A stretch of DNA of 55,830 nt from Oxalobacteraceae bacterium (GCA_947464955.1 CANHZI010000003.1:1-55830), one strand, 5' to 3'; positions 9,182 through 18,299 are shown, numbered from the stretch's first letter. Notes: generated from the letters alone by a model not told the origin. Numbers and translations are program-made.

Positions 9182-9272
9182 AGGAGGCTTGGGACTTGAG
9201 TTCCCTGAATTCAATCCTATGTAGGAACAAGCAGTTCATGATCAATTTACACAATATTTCAGAAAGTCTCAC

Positions 9273-9761
9273 ATGTCCGACCAAAATCTGCAGCCAGTAT
9301 TTCAAATTCAACGCGTCTATCTGAAAGATTTGTCGCTCGAACAACCAAATTCCCCAGCAATCTTCCTGGAACAAGAAGCGCCAAGTATCGAAGTAACTTT
9401 AGACGTTGCTGCAGAACCATTGGCTGAAGGCATCTTCGAATCCACAGTAACAGTTACAGTTACTGCAAAAGTCAAAGACAAGGTTGCTTTCTTGGTTGAA
9501 GCGAAACAAGCAGGTATTTTCGAAGCACGTAACATCCCAGCAGACCAAATGGATCCATTGTTAGGCATCGGTTGCCCTAACATCATCTATCCATACTTGC
9601 GTTCTAACGTTGCTGATGCAATCACACGCGCTGGTTTCCCACCAATTCATTTGACAGAAATTAACTTCGAAGCGTTCTACCAACAACGCTTGGCTAACAT
9701 GGCTGAACAAGCTAAATTGGCAGAAGCTGGTAACACTGACGCAGCTGCGACAACGCACTAA
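9273..9761 (+). CDS. secB: Protein-export chaperone SecB
   Basis: This cytosolic tetrameric chaperone keeps preproteins unfolded and passes them to SecA. The 162-aa sequence shows the family pattern: [19 protein letters not shown] near the start, then [39 protein letters not shown] and [11 protein letters not shown]. It stands between grxC and a strong terminator, downstream of its own candidate promoter. Confidence 0.97.
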   Translation: MSDQNLQPVFQIQRVYLKDLSLEQPNSPAIFLEQEAPSIEVTLDVAAEPLAEGIFESTVTVTVTAKVKDKVAFLVEAKQAGIFEARNIPADQMDPLLGIGCPNIIYPYLRSNVADAITRAGFPPIHLTEINFEAFYQQRLANMAEQAKLAEAGNTDAAATTH

Positions 9762-9774
9762 TTCAGTTTTACGC

Positions 9775-9813
9775 AAACCCGTTGACCGGCATCGTCGGCA
9801 ACGGGTTTTATTT
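9775..9813 (+). terminator. Rho-independent terminator after secB
   Basis: A 10-bp stem, aaacccgttg / caacgggttt, has an inner ccg/cgg extension and is followed by a T-rich tail (ttttattttg). It begins 14 bases after the secB stop. Confidence 0.85.
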
Positions 9814-9918
9814 TGTCTGCAATTCCTATCACCGCAGCATATTGAAGGCATTCGCTTTACGGATTGATCTGCGCCTTGTAAGATCGCTGCACTGTCGACT
9901 TCCTTGTTAGGTACATTC

Positions 9919-10362
9919 ATGCGCTACCTTGCTTCACTTTTGTTTATTGGCCTTTCTGGCATTAGTGCTGCCTCCCTCGCTGCAGAATTTCGCTCGGTTG
10001 GGCCTTCGCCCATCATCATGTACGACACGCCGACATTCCATGGCATCAAGAAGTATGTAGCACCTGCTGGGATGCCATTAGAAGTCATCTTCACCCAAGG
10101 CGCCTGGTGCAGGGTGCGTGATGCGAGCGGCGAATTTACTTGGGTCGAGTCCAAAGATTTGGTGACACGCCGTAACCTCGTGGTAAAAGCGACAAATGCG
10201 CGAATTCGTGTGGCACCTGAAGAAGCATCCACGATGCTATTTAGTGCGGACAAACATGTCTTGCTTGAAATGGCTGAACCGCCAGCGGGTGCATGGGTCA
10301 AAGTTAAGCATCGCGATGGCCAAACAGGCTTTGTGCGCATCAGCGAGGTCTGGGGCCTGTAG
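9919..10362 (+). CDS. Exported SH3-domain protein
   Basis: The 147-aa product starts with a signal peptide (MRYLASLLFIGLSGISAASL, cleavage likely after SLAA). Two bacterial SH3-like segments follow, a pattern typical of SH3b proteins that bind cell-wall or other envelope partners; visible elements are PSPIIMYDTPTFHGIKKYVA, WCRVRDASGEFTWV, ATNARIRVAPEE and GAWVKVKHRDGQTGFVRISE. ATG at 9919 is preferred to an upstream TTG at 9904 because it begins the signal peptide directly. It precedes gpsA by 84 bases. Its partner is unknown. Confidence 0.82.
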   Translation: MRYLASLLFIGLSGISAASLAAEFRSVGPSPIIMYDTPTFHGIKKYVAPAGMPLEVIFTQGAWCRVRDASGEFTWVESKDLVTRRNLVVKATNARIRVAPEEASTMLFSADKHVLLEMAEPPAGAWVKVKHRDGQTGFVRISEVWGL

Positions 10363-10446
10363 TCATTCACATTCGAATTATGCGAGTCCGTTCTTAGTTC
10401 TGACCGCATACCCCTCCAGATTTTAGACAAATCAAATAGGTAGATC

Positions 10447-11436
10447 ATGAATATTTCCGTGTTGGGCGCCGGTGCTTGGGGCACCGCTTTAGCAATCTCG
10501 CTCGCCGCAAAGAACCAAGTCATGCTTTGGGGACGTAACGTTGAAGCAATGCACGCAGCCCAAGATCAACGTGAGAACCTCCACTATTTACCGGGCTTTC
10601 ATCTGCCAAACAATCTGACCGCGACAGCAGATTTCGATGCAGCTGTGCGTCATGCCCTCGAAGATGGCTTATTGATTATTGCCACTTCAGTTTCAGGACT
10701 ACGCCCCAGTTTAGAAAAGTGCAAGCCTTATCCCTTGAAAAATGTCGTTTGGCTCTGTAAAGGTTTTGAAGAGGGCACAGGATTATTGCCTCATCAGGTG
10801 GTTAAACAAGTACTTGGTGAACAGGTTCTGGCTGGTGCTCTGTCGGGCCCATCATTCGCTCAAGAGGTAGCCCAAGGATTACCTTGTGCACTGACCATCG
10901 CTTCGAATTCCAAAATATTGTGTGAACAAGTAGTCAGCGCAGCCCACAGTCAAAGTTTGCGGGTTTACAGCAGCGACGATGTCGTCGGTGTTGAAGTCGG
11001 TGGGGCTGTTAAAAATATCCTAGCCATCGCCACAGGTGTCGCTGATGGTCTAGGACTGGGTCTAAATGCGCGTGCTGCTTTGATGACGCGTGGTTTGGCC
11101 GAAATTAGTCGGCTTTGCTTGGCGCTCGGTGGTCGAATGGAGACCTTGATGGGGCTAACAGGTGTAGGTGATTTAATCCTGACTTGTACCGGTAATTTAT
11201 CGCGCAACCGGAAAGTTGGGTTAGCACTGGCCGAAGGCAAATCGCTGGACATTATCGTGAAGGAACTGGGGCATGTCGCCGAAGGTGTGCGCTGCGCACA
11301 AACTGTGCGGAGTATGGCGCAACAACTACAAATCGAAATGCCGATTGCGGATGCGGTCGCAGGCGTACTTTTTGACAATGTGCCGGCGACACAGATGATT
11401 GAACGTTTGCTGTCACGCCACGCGAAAAGTGAATGA
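10447..11436 (+). CDS. gpsA: NAD(P)-dependent glycerol-3-phosphate dehydrogenase
   Basis: The enzyme reduces dihydroxyacetone phosphate to sn-glycerol 3-phosphate for phospholipid synthesis. The 329-aa sequence has the Rossmann motif VLGAGAWGTALA (residues 5-16), LSGPSFAQEVAQGLPCALTI, GVEVGGAVKNILAIATGVADGLG with the catalytic Lys, and LTGVGDLILTCTGNLSRNRKVG. Length and motifs are standard. Its stop is 1 base from the stop of the convergent small gene that follows. Confidence 0.97.
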   Translation: MNISVLGAGAWGTALAISLAAKNQVMLWGRNVEAMHAAQDQRENLHYLPGFHLPNNLTATADFDAAVRHALEDGLLIIATSVSGLRPSLEKCKPYPLKNVVWLCKGFEEGTGLLPHQVVKQVLGEQVLAGALSGPSFAQEVAQGLPCALTIASNSKILCEQVVSAAHSQSLRVYSSDDVVGVEVGGAVKNILAIATGVADGLGLGLNARAALMTRGLAEISRLCLALGGRMETLMGLTGVGDLILTCTGNLSRNRKVGLALAEGKSLDIIVKELGHVAEGVRCAQTVRSMAQQLQIEMPIADAVAGVLFDNVPATQMIERLLSRHAKSE

Positions 11437-11437
11437 T

Positions 11438-11629
11438 TTACTCGACGATAACGCGTGTTATCACACTTTCTGGCACATTTCGTTGACGTAGAAATTCGGC
11501 TGCTTTGTCATAACCCAAAGTTTCGGCGTAACTGATACCAACCTCAACCAAGAGGCGAGTCAGCATGTCTCTGCGTCGTAAAGGCCGACGATACTTAAAC
11601 AAACGCTTACGTTTTCTACATCCTGACAT
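11438..11629 (-). CDS. Small Arg-rich protein of unknown function
   Basis: The 63-aa product starts at an ATG preceded by GGGAG at a good distance; the reading frame also extends to a TTG at 11656. The N-terminal third is very basic (KRKRLFKYRRPLRRRD) and the rest is an amphipathic helical segment (MLTRLLVEVGISYAETLGYD, then a predicted second helix ending VPESVITRVIVE). The basic head suggests nucleic-acid or ribosome contact, but that is inference. I do not recognise the family. It lies between gpsA and another small gene on the same strand. Confidence 0.6.
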   Translation of the reverse strand: MSGCRKRKRLFKYRRPLRRRDMLTRLLVEVGISYAETLGYDKAAEFLRQRNVPESVITRVIVE

Positions 11630-11694
11630 CGACGACTCCCGTCTAGAGGACTTCAAACCGCGAAATTGTGGGTTAATAATGCCTTACAGCAAGT

Positions 11695-11889
11695 CTAATC
11701 TGCTTCGCTGTCAATTGGCAATTTTTTTAGCGCTTGTTTGTGCACTTGTCTTTGAGCAGAGACGCTTTTCTTATGGCTGCCTGCACCGCTACTTTTCATG
11801 GCCTGCACCACGGGATTACGCGGTTTGGATTGAGAAGCATCTAAACGAAACACCAGCTTTTGGCGTGTTCCCATTGTTTTATTTGCCAT
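11695..11889 (-). CDS. Small basic protein of unknown function
   Basis: The 64-aa product begins MANKTMGTRQKLVFRLDASQ and continues with a Lys/Arg/Gln-rich stretch (SGAGSHKKSVSAQRQVHKQA). No domain or membrane segment is visible. A GGTGGATTGAG sequence stands just upstream of the ATG and could serve as ribosome binding site. It is on the same strand as hslU (42 bases downstream of its stop) and the Arg-rich gene. Coding potential is judged from the clean start and composition only. Confidence 0.55.
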   Translation of the reverse strand: MANKTMGTRQKLVFRLDASQSKPRNPVVQAMKSSGAGSHKKSVSAQRQVHKQALKKLPIDSEAD

Positions 11890-11931
11890 CTCAATCCACC
11901 ATTTCTCTAGCTACACTGTGGGAATAATTGA

Positions 11932-13275
11932 TCAGAGTACGTAGCGTGATAAATCTTCATTTACCGACAAAGCTTGCAATCGCTGCTCGACGTAAGCGGC
12001 ATCAATCACTAAGGTCTTACCGCTATTTTGATGTGCTTCGTAAGAAATCTCTTCTAACAATTTTTCCATCACAGTATAGAGACGACGTGCACCGATATTT
12101 TCCGTTGTTTCATTCACTGAATAAGCGATGCTCGCCAAACGTTGCACTCCCTCAGCTGAGAACTCCAATTTAACCCCTTCGGTCGCCAGTAATGCTTCGT
12201 ACTGTCGAGTTAGGCAAGCATCAGTACTGGTCAAGATCCGCTCAAAATCGGAGGTTGATAGTGACTCGAGCTCAACGCGAATCGGAAAACGCCCCTGCAA
12301 CTCTGGTATCAAATCTGAAGGTTTCGCGAAATGAAAAGCACCTGATGCAATAAACAAAATATGATCGGTCTTGATCATGCCGAATTTTGTATTCACAGTT
12401 GTCCCCTCAACCAAGGGCAGCAAGTCACGCTGCACACCAGCACGAGAGACCTCAGCACCGCCGGCTTCCGAACGCGAAGCAATCTTATCGATTTCATCTA
12501 GGAACACGATACCATTTTGCTCGACATTCTTAATCGCTTCCTGCTTCATCTCATCTTCGTTGATTAATTTGGCGGCTTCCTCTTCAATCAACAATTTCAA
12601 GGCTTCTTTGATCCTCAACTTCCTCGATTTCTTACGCCCCAGATTGGCACCCGAGAACATCGACTTAATCTGCTCTGTCATCTCCTCCATTCCTGGTGGA
12701 GCCATGATTTCCATTTGCGGAGCGACTTCGGCCACATCAATTTCAATTTCTTTGTCGTCTAAACTACCTTCCCGCAAACGCTTACGGAAAGTTTGGCGTG
12801 TGGTGTTCGCTGAAGCGTCACTTGTCGAATCTTGAGCGATACCGAAATCTCTGGCTGGCGGCAACAAGGCGTCGAGTACGCGATCTTCAGCGGCATCTTC
12901 AGCGCGAGCGCGGACTTTGCGCATCGCACTTTCACGAGTTTGCTTAATCCCGATATCGACCAAATCGCGAATAATAGTATCGACATCGCGCCCAACATAG
13001 CCTACCTCGGTGAACTTAGTCGCCTCAATTTTGATGAAAGGTGCATCTGCCAGCTTCGCCAAACGTCTAGCAATTTCAGTTTTGCCGACACCTGTTGGGC
13101 CGATCATTAAAATATTCTTGGGTGTGATTTCATGACGTAGCGGATCAGCAACCTGTTGACGGCGCCAGCGATTTCGCAAAGCGATCGCAACTGCACGCTT
13201 TGCCTTATCTTGACCAACAACGTGTTTATCTAATTCGGAAACGATTTCCTGCGGGGTCATATTCATGCTTGTCAT
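11932..13275 (-). CDS. hslU: ATP-dependent protease ATPase subunit HslU
   Basis: The AAA+ unfoldase feeds substrates into the HslV peptidase. The 447-aa protein has Walker A ([15 protein letters not shown]), the signature [18 protein letters not shown], an I domain of about 130 residues rich in charged helices, Walker B ([11 protein letters not shown]), and a C-terminal tail ([10 protein letters not shown]) that docks into HslV. In-frame ATG codons at 13266 and 13260 are alternative starts and change little. It follows hslV by 33 bases and is presumably co-transcribed from the same heat-shock promoter. Confidence 0.97.
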   Translation of the reverse strand: MTSMNMTPQEIVSELDKHVVGQDKAKRAVAIALRNRWRRQQVADPLRHEITPKNILMIGPTGVGKTEIARRLAKLADAPFIKIEATKFTEVGYVGRDVDTIIRDLVDIGIKQTRESAMRKVRARAEDAAEDRVLDALLPPARDFGIAQDSTSDASANTTRQTFRKRLREGSLDDKEIEIDVAEVAPQMEIMAPPGMEEMTEQIKSMFSGANLGRKKSRKLRIKEALKLLIEEEAAKLINEDEMKQEAIKNVEQNGIVFLDEIDKIASRSEAGGAEVSRAGVQRDLLPLVEGTTVNTKFGMIKTDHILFIASGAFHFAKPSDLIPELQGRFPIRVELESLSTSDFERILTSTDACLTRQYEALLATEGVKLEFSAEGVQRLASIAYSVNETTENIGARRLYTVMEKLLEEISYEAHQNSGKTLVIDAAYVEQRLQALSVNEDLSRYVL

Positions 13276-13308
13276 TTTCAGTTCTCTAACTGCCGGCGAT
13301 GGCGGCGT

Positions 13309-13845
13309 TTATTCTAAAGTTTCAATGGTGTGAGAAAGATTGGTGTAGATACATAGCTCTCCAGCAATCGTCAACGATTTCTTCACAATTTCAACCGGAG
13401 ACAAGTCGGTATTATGGAACAAGGCCATTGCTGCGGATTGCGCATAAGTGCCACCTGAACCAATCGCACCAATACCATCATTGGGCTCGAGCACATCGCC
13501 ATTACCCGTAATCACAAGAGTTGTGTCCTTGTCTGCAACCAATAACATGGCTTCTAAGCGACGCAACATACGATCGGTACGCCAATCTTTGGCTAACTCC
13601 ACCGAGGCGCGCATCAAATGGCCTTGGTGTTTTTCTAATTTAGACTCAAAGCGCTCAATCAATGTGAAAGCATCAGCAGTTCCGCCGGCAAATCCGGCCA
13701 GCACTTTATTGTGATAGAGCTTACGTACTTTACGCGCGGTTCCCTTCATTACGATATTGCCGAGTGTAACTTGCCCATCTCCGCCCAAAGCGACCACGTT
13801 GCCGCGTCTTACGGTCAGAATGGTCGTGCCATGAAATTGTTCCAT
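13309..13845 (-). CDS. hslV: ATP-dependent protease peptidase subunit HslV
   Basis: This is the proteasome-like threonine peptidase of the HslVU complex, 178 aa from the start at 13845 ([15 protein letters not shown]). The catalytic nucleophile is the first Thr after Gly6, exposed by autocleavage. Other conserved parts are [28 protein letters not shown], and [19 protein letters not shown]. The frame continues upstream to 13950, but the chosen ATG has GAGG as ribosome binding site and matches the family N-terminus. A candidate sigma-32 promoter lies 69-96 bases upstream. Confidence 0.97.
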   Translation of the reverse strand: MEQFHGTTILTVRRGNVVALGGDGQVTLGNIVMKGTARKVRKLYHNKVLAGFAGGTADAFTLIERFESKLEKHQGHLMRASVELAKDWRTDRMLRRLEAMLLVADKDTTLVITGNGDVLEPNDGIGAIGSGGTYAQSAAMALFHNTDLSPVEIVKKSLTIAGELCIYTNLSHTIETLE

Positions 13846-13913
13846 AAAATCCTCTTTAAATGCAGCTCGACTAGCCCAAAACGCGATTGAGCAGTGCGCT
13901 AAGTGAATGTAGA

Positions 13914-13941
13914 AATTGGGGGAGGTTCTGTGAATTACAAG
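13914..13941 (-). promoter_or_regulatory. Candidate sigma-32 (heat-shock) promoter of hslVU
   Basis: On the minus strand CTTGTAA (13941-13935) is followed after 12 bases by CCCCCAATT (13922-13914). This resembles the RpoH consensus CTTGAAA, 11-16 bases, CCCCATNT. The position ahead of hslV, a classic heat-shock operon, adds weight. Confidence 0.65.
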
Positions 13942-13984
13942 GCTACGCACCGGAATCGGCGCGAGTTTTTCTGCGAATCAGCGA

Positions 13985-15394
13985 TTACGATTGTTTTCTC
14001 GGCACGATTGCCGCGACATTTTTCAGGCCCATCGCATTAAACAAATGCATCACCAAGTAATTGACTTCATTGAACTGTATGGTTTTACCGCTGCCGGAAA
14101 TCGGCACGAGACCGTTTAACAACTGTGCTGAAGCACCAAATTCAACACGTTCAAGTTGTGAGCAATTTAGAATCACAAAATCGTGGGATTTCGCATATTC
14201 CGCAATATCGGCCACTAAAGCTTCCGTCTTACCTTCGATCACGCGTGGCATCATAAATGATTCAGGCCGCGTTTCAGTCACTGGAGATTGTGGCTCCGCG
14301 ACTGCAGTCGTGATCTTATTAACGGGCGCTTCGTAAGCAGGTGGCGACACTTCGAAGGTAACACAGTAGTCAATACTCGTTTCTTCGAAAGCTTCCTTCA
14401 TTTGCAGCAACTGCAAAATTTCCATCAGCAATAGCCATGGCGCTTCTGTTTCATCACGGCGACCGACTTCAAGAATTGCCTGAATCTGTGCCGTTAAGTT
14501 TTGCGCACCAACGACAATCAAATCGTGCTTTGTTTTCTTCAAATTACGCAGAGCACGGAGCAATAGTCCGCAACCAACCGGGTCAACTTGTTTCACTCTA
14601 CCGAAGTCGAGTTTGAGAACTTTGTGCTGCTCACTCAGTGTATTTAGACGCTGCAGCAATTTGATGATGTCACCATCAAGACTCGCGGGGAAACTTAAAT
14701 TAGGCGTAGCCTTATTGTCGCTATCGTCTTCGTCTTTCTCGACGACTGGTTCAAGATTTCGCCACACCGGTGGGGATGTCTCGTATTTCCCTGCATAATC
14801 AAGTGAAAGACTTTCGAAAGCATATTGGTTCTGTTCGATTTGATATAAGTCGAAGAGCATAAACCAAGCAACCGCTGTCGCATTCCCCAAGTTATCTTGG
14901 TCAATCACGCTGCGCAACATATGCTCAGCTACCTTTATCTGGCCTGTTGCAAACAGAATCGCGGCTTCCTCCAGTAAAGGTACTGATTCCGATTGAGAAA
15001 CTGCGTGCACTTGAATTTCCGTATGCCCAGACAACAGTTCGGTGGTTGGCAAACTAAGGGCAATCGTACTTTGAAAATCTGTGGCGACGAAGTCCGTGTG
15101 AAATTGATTCGGCTCGGTTCGTTTTAATGGGTCCCCAGGTGTAGGCTTGGGTTGCAAAGACTTGGGGCGTCCCATATCGCGCGACATCTCAAACTCAATA
15201 GCATCGATCTTTCGCTCCGTGGCGCGCGCAATATGCTTTTTCTCGGTCATTAGATGTGTCAAGGCCTCGTCATCTTGGACTTGTCCAATAACGGTATTTT
15301 TACCTTTAGACCGAGGTTTCTTGGAAAGTGGTTTTTCAGAGGTAGTATCCTCTTCGCGACCAGTCTTCTTTCCGAAAAGCTTAAAAATCCCCAC
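13985..15394 (-). CDS. Tandem STAS-domain protein with duplicated helical module
   Basis: The 469-aa protein has no signal peptide or membrane segment. The N-terminus is basic (KLFGKKTGREEDT, SKKPRSKGK). Two STAS-like folds are visible, at about 233-312 (KVLKLDFGRVKQVDPVGCGL) and 384-466 (HDFVILNCSQLERVEFGASA). Before the first and between the two lies a related helical unit: residues 177-211 end in YETSPPVW and 320-352 end in FEVSPPAY. STAS domains act in anti-sigma antagonists and in lipid-transport MlaB proteins, but the phosphorylatable Ser expected of antagonists is not evident. Function is unknown. It stands alone between hslV and a 370-base gap. Confidence 0.75.
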   Translation of the reverse strand: MGIFKLFGKKTGREEDTTSEKPLSKKPRSKGKNTVIGQVQDDEALTHLMTEKKHIARATERKIDAIEFEMSRDMGRPKSLQPKPTPGDPLKRTEPNQFHTDFVATDFQSTIALSLPTTELLSGHTEIQVHAVSQSESVPLLEEAAILFATGQIKVAEHMLRSVIDQDNLGNATAVAWFMLFDLYQIEQNQYAFESLSLDYAGKYETSPPVWRNLEPVVEKDEDDSDNKATPNLSFPASLDGDIIKLLQRLNTLSEQHKVLKLDFGRVKQVDPVGCGLLLRALRNLKKTKHDLIVVGAQNLTAQIQAILEVGRRDETEAPWLLLMEILQLLQMKEAFEETSIDYCVTFEVSPPAYEAPVNKITTAVAEPQSPVTETRPESFMMPRVIEGKTEALVADIAEYAKSHDFVILNCSQLERVEFGASAQLLNGLVPISGSGKTIQFNEVNYLVMHLFNAMGLKNVAAIVPRKQS

Positions 15395-15764
15395 AGCAAC
15401 CTAACTTATGAATTAAATATAACTTTTTAACATCTTTACGTATCGACCTATCTCATGTCAAATATATTACATGAGCAATTGCTATCCCACCACAGAAGTA
15501 TAGTCGGAATTCATCTCTTTTTGCTTACTAATACGGCGAAGCTTTAGGCAAAGTCAAAGAAAATTCAAGCCAAACCAGCGATATGAGCAATTGCGATACT
15601 TTTTTAACATGCTACAACGTCACTTTTCTCAAGCTAAACCGCACCCTTTTCCCATCTTCGTCAAGAAATCGGGCACAGTCTCGCCTTCCAACTATTAACG
15701 TCCCAACTCGAAAATGGGAGTTGCAATGTTACAAAATTTTACTTTTACGTGGATCAACTGCGTT
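15395..15764. other. 370-base non-coding stretch between the STAS gene and the TonB receptor gene
   Basis: No convincing gene is present; a 61-codon frame at 15583-15768 has unremarkable content. The side next to the STAS gene holds a candidate minus-strand promoter and an overlapping inverted repeat, annotated separately. No clear terminator was found for the TonB receptor gene. Confidence 0.6.
15433..15475 (-). promoter_or_regulatory. Candidate promoter and operator of the STAS gene
   Basis: On the minus strand TTGACA (15461-15456) is followed after 17 bases by TAAAGA (15438-15433). A 7-bp inverted repeat, CTCATGT / ACATGAG with a 10-base spacer (15452-15475), overlaps the -35, which is where a repressor would bind. 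The -10 match is poor. Confidence 0.4.
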
Positions 15765-17762
15765 TTAGAAATTTGCACGCACGCCAACATTAAAGCTTCT
15801 CATCGGCTGTGGCACGGTTTCTTTCAACACAGAAGTCGCTAAACGTATATCTTGATTGAGTAGATTTCTAACCTGCATAAACCAGGTCAATTGCGAATAC
15901 TGATACGGATGTGTATAAGTCAAATTCAAGTCGACTTTGGTGAACGCTGGGGTAGAGAAATGTTCGTTTGCGGCTAAACGTCCCTGACGTTGTGAATGCA
16001 AAATACTGAGGGTATTGCGCCAGCCTTGGTGACGGAAACCAAGATCAATTCCAATTCGATCTGCCGCCTGCAAAGGCAAATTTCCACGACCGTCTAAAGT
16101 GCCGCGTGAGGTATCAGCAAAACCACGAATAGAAAATCCCTCTCCAACTTGGTTGTAACCGATTTCCGCTTCTCCGCCACGAATCGTCGCATTCGCTTGT
16201 CTCCAATGGCGTTGCATAAATTCGCCTGAAGCGTCTTCTTCGCCTTCTTCATTCACCATGACACCATCAACTTGTCCATAGACATAATTTCTGACGCGAT
16301 TAACAAAGGTATTGATTTTCCAATGCAACAAGCCACTGGTTTTTTGCAGGCTAAACTCCAAGTTACTCGAAGTTTCTTTACGCAATTGTGCATCACCAAT
16401 ATCAAAGGTCAGCGTTGATTCGTGTGGCCCCTTCGAATACAACTCTTCGGTTCCAGGTGCTCGTTCAGCAGTTGAAAGACTAGTGACGACTTCGAGATCA
16501 CGACTGAGAGGAATCATCGCACCGACTGAGAATGAACCTAATGAGAAACTACGATTAGGTTGCGCAAATTCTGCTTCTGGATTGCGACGTACGTTTTCCA
16601 GACGTCCACCGAAACTGGCGGTGAAGTCCTTGAATTTTTTCTGCTCAAGCAAGAACATGGCGACTGACGATGATTTCGTCGTCGGCACAGTGTCTGCACG
16701 TCCTGTGGCAGAAGCTAGAGCTGAGAATTTACTTTCTTCTGTATGCAACCCAACGCTACCTTCCCAACCGTCCAAATTAGCATGAGACGCTGTTAAACGC
16801 GTTTCCAGAGTGCGATTTTTAAAGTCCGTCGCGGGTGTCCCGTCTTCCATCTTTTCTGTGTGTTTGTAGTCGGTCGATCCGAGTTTAAACTTGATCGCGT
16901 CAAAAATCAGAAAGGATTGGAAAATCGCACTATCAATATCAAAGCGAGTTTGCTTTAGGTCGATGAATGCGCGCTCATCGGTGGGAATGCCGTAAGTATC
17001 TTCCATTCTTTGCAAAGACGCCCCGAAATGCCCCCAGCTTTGGACCAAAGAGGCACCAAAACCCAAACTCTTTTCTTGTGAAAAACTCGATGGCAAACGC
17101 CCTTTGATTTCACCACTGCCGTCAGCATTGGCAAAACCTGGAATCTTGTAATTAGCTGCGTCGCGAGAATTACCGTCAAAATGCAAAGCGAGATCGCCGA
17201 TTGAATTATCAAGAAAAAAGGATGCACTTTTTTCCTTGTTCACTGCGCCATATTTAATCTCAGCTTCACCATTTAATTGTTTACTCAGTGTCGTCGGAAT
17301 TCGGCCATCCACCACATTCACAAGGCCACCAATCGCGCCGCTGCCATACAGCAGTGCCGCTGGCCCGCGCAAAATCTCGATTTGTTGTGAACTTGCAGTT
17401 TCACTCGCTACTGCATGGTCATTCGAAATACTTGAAACGTCGGCGACTGCCATACCGTTCTGTAAAATCTTAACGCGAGGCCCTTCGAGACCACGAATAA
17501 TTGGACGGGATGCGCCAGCACCAAAACCGGAAGCACTCACACCTAACTCTGCACCCAAAGTCTCGCCCAAGGAACTACCAATTTTCGAACGTAACTCTGA
17601 TCCTGACAGCACCTTAGTTGGGCTCAAAATTTGCATTGTTTCATCTTTGCCCAAAGGGTTAGCGGAAACGGTTACAGTTGAAGTTTGCGCGAATGCAGAC
17701 TGCGTCAATGGTGCGAAGATAGAAAGCACAGCACCAGCAATAATACTTGGTTTGAAAGACAT
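15765..17762 (-). CDS. znuD: TonB-dependent outer-membrane receptor, ZnuD-like
   Basis: The 665-aa protein has a signal peptide (MSFKPSIIAGAVLSIFAPLT, cleavage near AFAQ), an N-terminal plug domain (about 30-160: SGSELRSKIGSSLGETLGAE, RPIIRGLEGPRVKILQNGMA, LRGPAALLYGSGAIGGLVNV) and a beta barrel ending in aromatic F. A barrel stretch with STAERAPGTEELYSKGPHES resembles zinc receptors of the ZnuD group. The His-rich loops seen in many zinc receptors are not obvious, so the substrate is inferred mainly from context: the zur-cobW-dksA genes and a DUF2946-like gene lie upstream. ATG at 17762 is chosen because AGGAA precedes it and it starts the signal peptide. Confidence 0.82.
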   Translation of the reverse strand: MSFKPSIIAGAVLSIFAPLTQSAFAQTSTVTVSANPLGKDETMQILSPTKVLSGSELRSKIGSSLGETLGAELGVSASGFGAGASRPIIRGLEGPRVKILQNGMAVADVSSISNDHAVASETASSQQIEILRGPAALLYGSGAIGGLVNVVDGRIPTTLSKQLNGEAEIKYGAVNKEKSASFFLDNSIGDLALHFDGNSRDAANYKIPGFANADGSGEIKGRLPSSFSQEKSLGFGASLVQSWGHFGASLQRMEDTYGIPTDERAFIDLKQTRFDIDSAIFQSFLIFDAIKFKLGSTDYKHTEKMEDGTPATDFKNRTLETRLTASHANLDGWEGSVGLHTEESKFSALASATGRADTVPTTKSSSVAMFLLEQKKFKDFTASFGGRLENVRRNPEAEFAQPNRSFSLGSFSVGAMIPLSRDLEVVTSLSTAERAPGTEELYSKGPHESTLTFDIGDAQLRKETSSNLEFSLQKTSGLLHWKINTFVNRVRNYVYGQVDGVMVNEEGEEDASGEFMQRHWRQANATIRGGEAEIGYNQVGEGFSIRGFADTSRGTLDGRGNLPLQAADRIGIDLGFRHQGWRNTLSILHSQRQGRLAANEHFSTPAFTKVDLNLTYTHPYQYSQLTWFMQVRNLLNQDIRLATSVLKETVPQPMRSFNVGVRANF

Positions 17763-17842
17763 AAGAATTCCTGAAAAATAACGACAAAGACGTTGCAAGC
17801 GCAACGAACACGATCAAAAAAAGATCTAAGATCAGTCGATTT

Positions 17843-18220
17843 TCAGTTTGGAGGAGCGCGAGATAGGAAAACCACTCGCAGTATTGAGGACCAACTCGAC
17901 GAGGCTACAGTCTCAATCGTCTTTGGCAAATGAACAGTCAGGAAATTCCAAGATACCGCATGCTGAAGCGCATCGACAATACTACAAGCGTCTGCCAACA
18001 AACAAGAGTGAATTGCGGCTTCGACTTCACTTAGTTTTCTTAACTCAAACTTGCCCGCGTCATCAAAGGCGATTGCCAGCACCACCCCTGAATTGGTGCT
18101 CATGTGAGACATGCGATGTGCGAACCCCAACCATTGTGAAGACAGGACAGCCAATACCAGTAACCATAGCAAAGCTATAGTTGATATCGATCCTTTCTTG
18201 AACATCGTGGTTTGCATCAA
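17843..18220 (-). CDS. DUF2946-like small exported protein
   Basis: The 125-aa product has an N-terminal hydrophobic segment (STIALLWLLVLAVLSSQWLG), then a short soluble part with HRMSHMS, the HSCLLADACSIVDALQHA motif, and the C-terminal FLSRAPPN. Small proteins with such His/Cys patterns and a terminal R-x-P-P are often found beside TonB receptors for metals. It lies 80 bases upstream of the receptor gene on the same strand, behind a candidate operator at 18265. A periplasmic metal-related role is inferred. Alternative starts at Met2 or Met6 are possible. Confidence 0.65.
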   Translation of the reverse strand: MMQTTMFKKGSISTIALLWLLVLAVLSSQWLGFAHRMSHMSTNSGVVLAIAFDDAGKFELRKLSEVEAAIHSCLLADACSIVDALQHAVSWNFLTVHLPKTIETVASSSWSSILRVVFLSRAPPN

Positions 18221-18264
18221 ACAAGCGCCTGTCGAAAATTAAAACTTCTATCTCATTATGACAA

Positions 18265-18277
18265 GTTCATATGAAAC
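18265..18277 (-). promoter_or_regulatory. Candidate Fur-family (Zur) operator
   Basis: The plus strand reads gttcatatgaaac, a near-perfect palindrome centred on catatg, 45-57 bases before the start of the DUF2946-like gene. It is AT-rich and symmetric like Fur-family boxes, and the Zur-like gene is 2 kb away. The exact consensus for this organism is not known to me. Confidence 0.35.
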
Positions 18278-18299
18278 AAAGTTGCATTCACTTACGTAA

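Noticed and set aside
15704-15723. caactc/gagttg inverted repeat as terminator of the TonB receptor gene
   Set aside because: The stem is only 6 bp and no T run follows in the minus direction.
17763-17842. Possible riboswitch ahead of the TonB receptor
   Set aside because: The gap is only 80 bases and shows no cobalamin-box or other recognisable conserved core.
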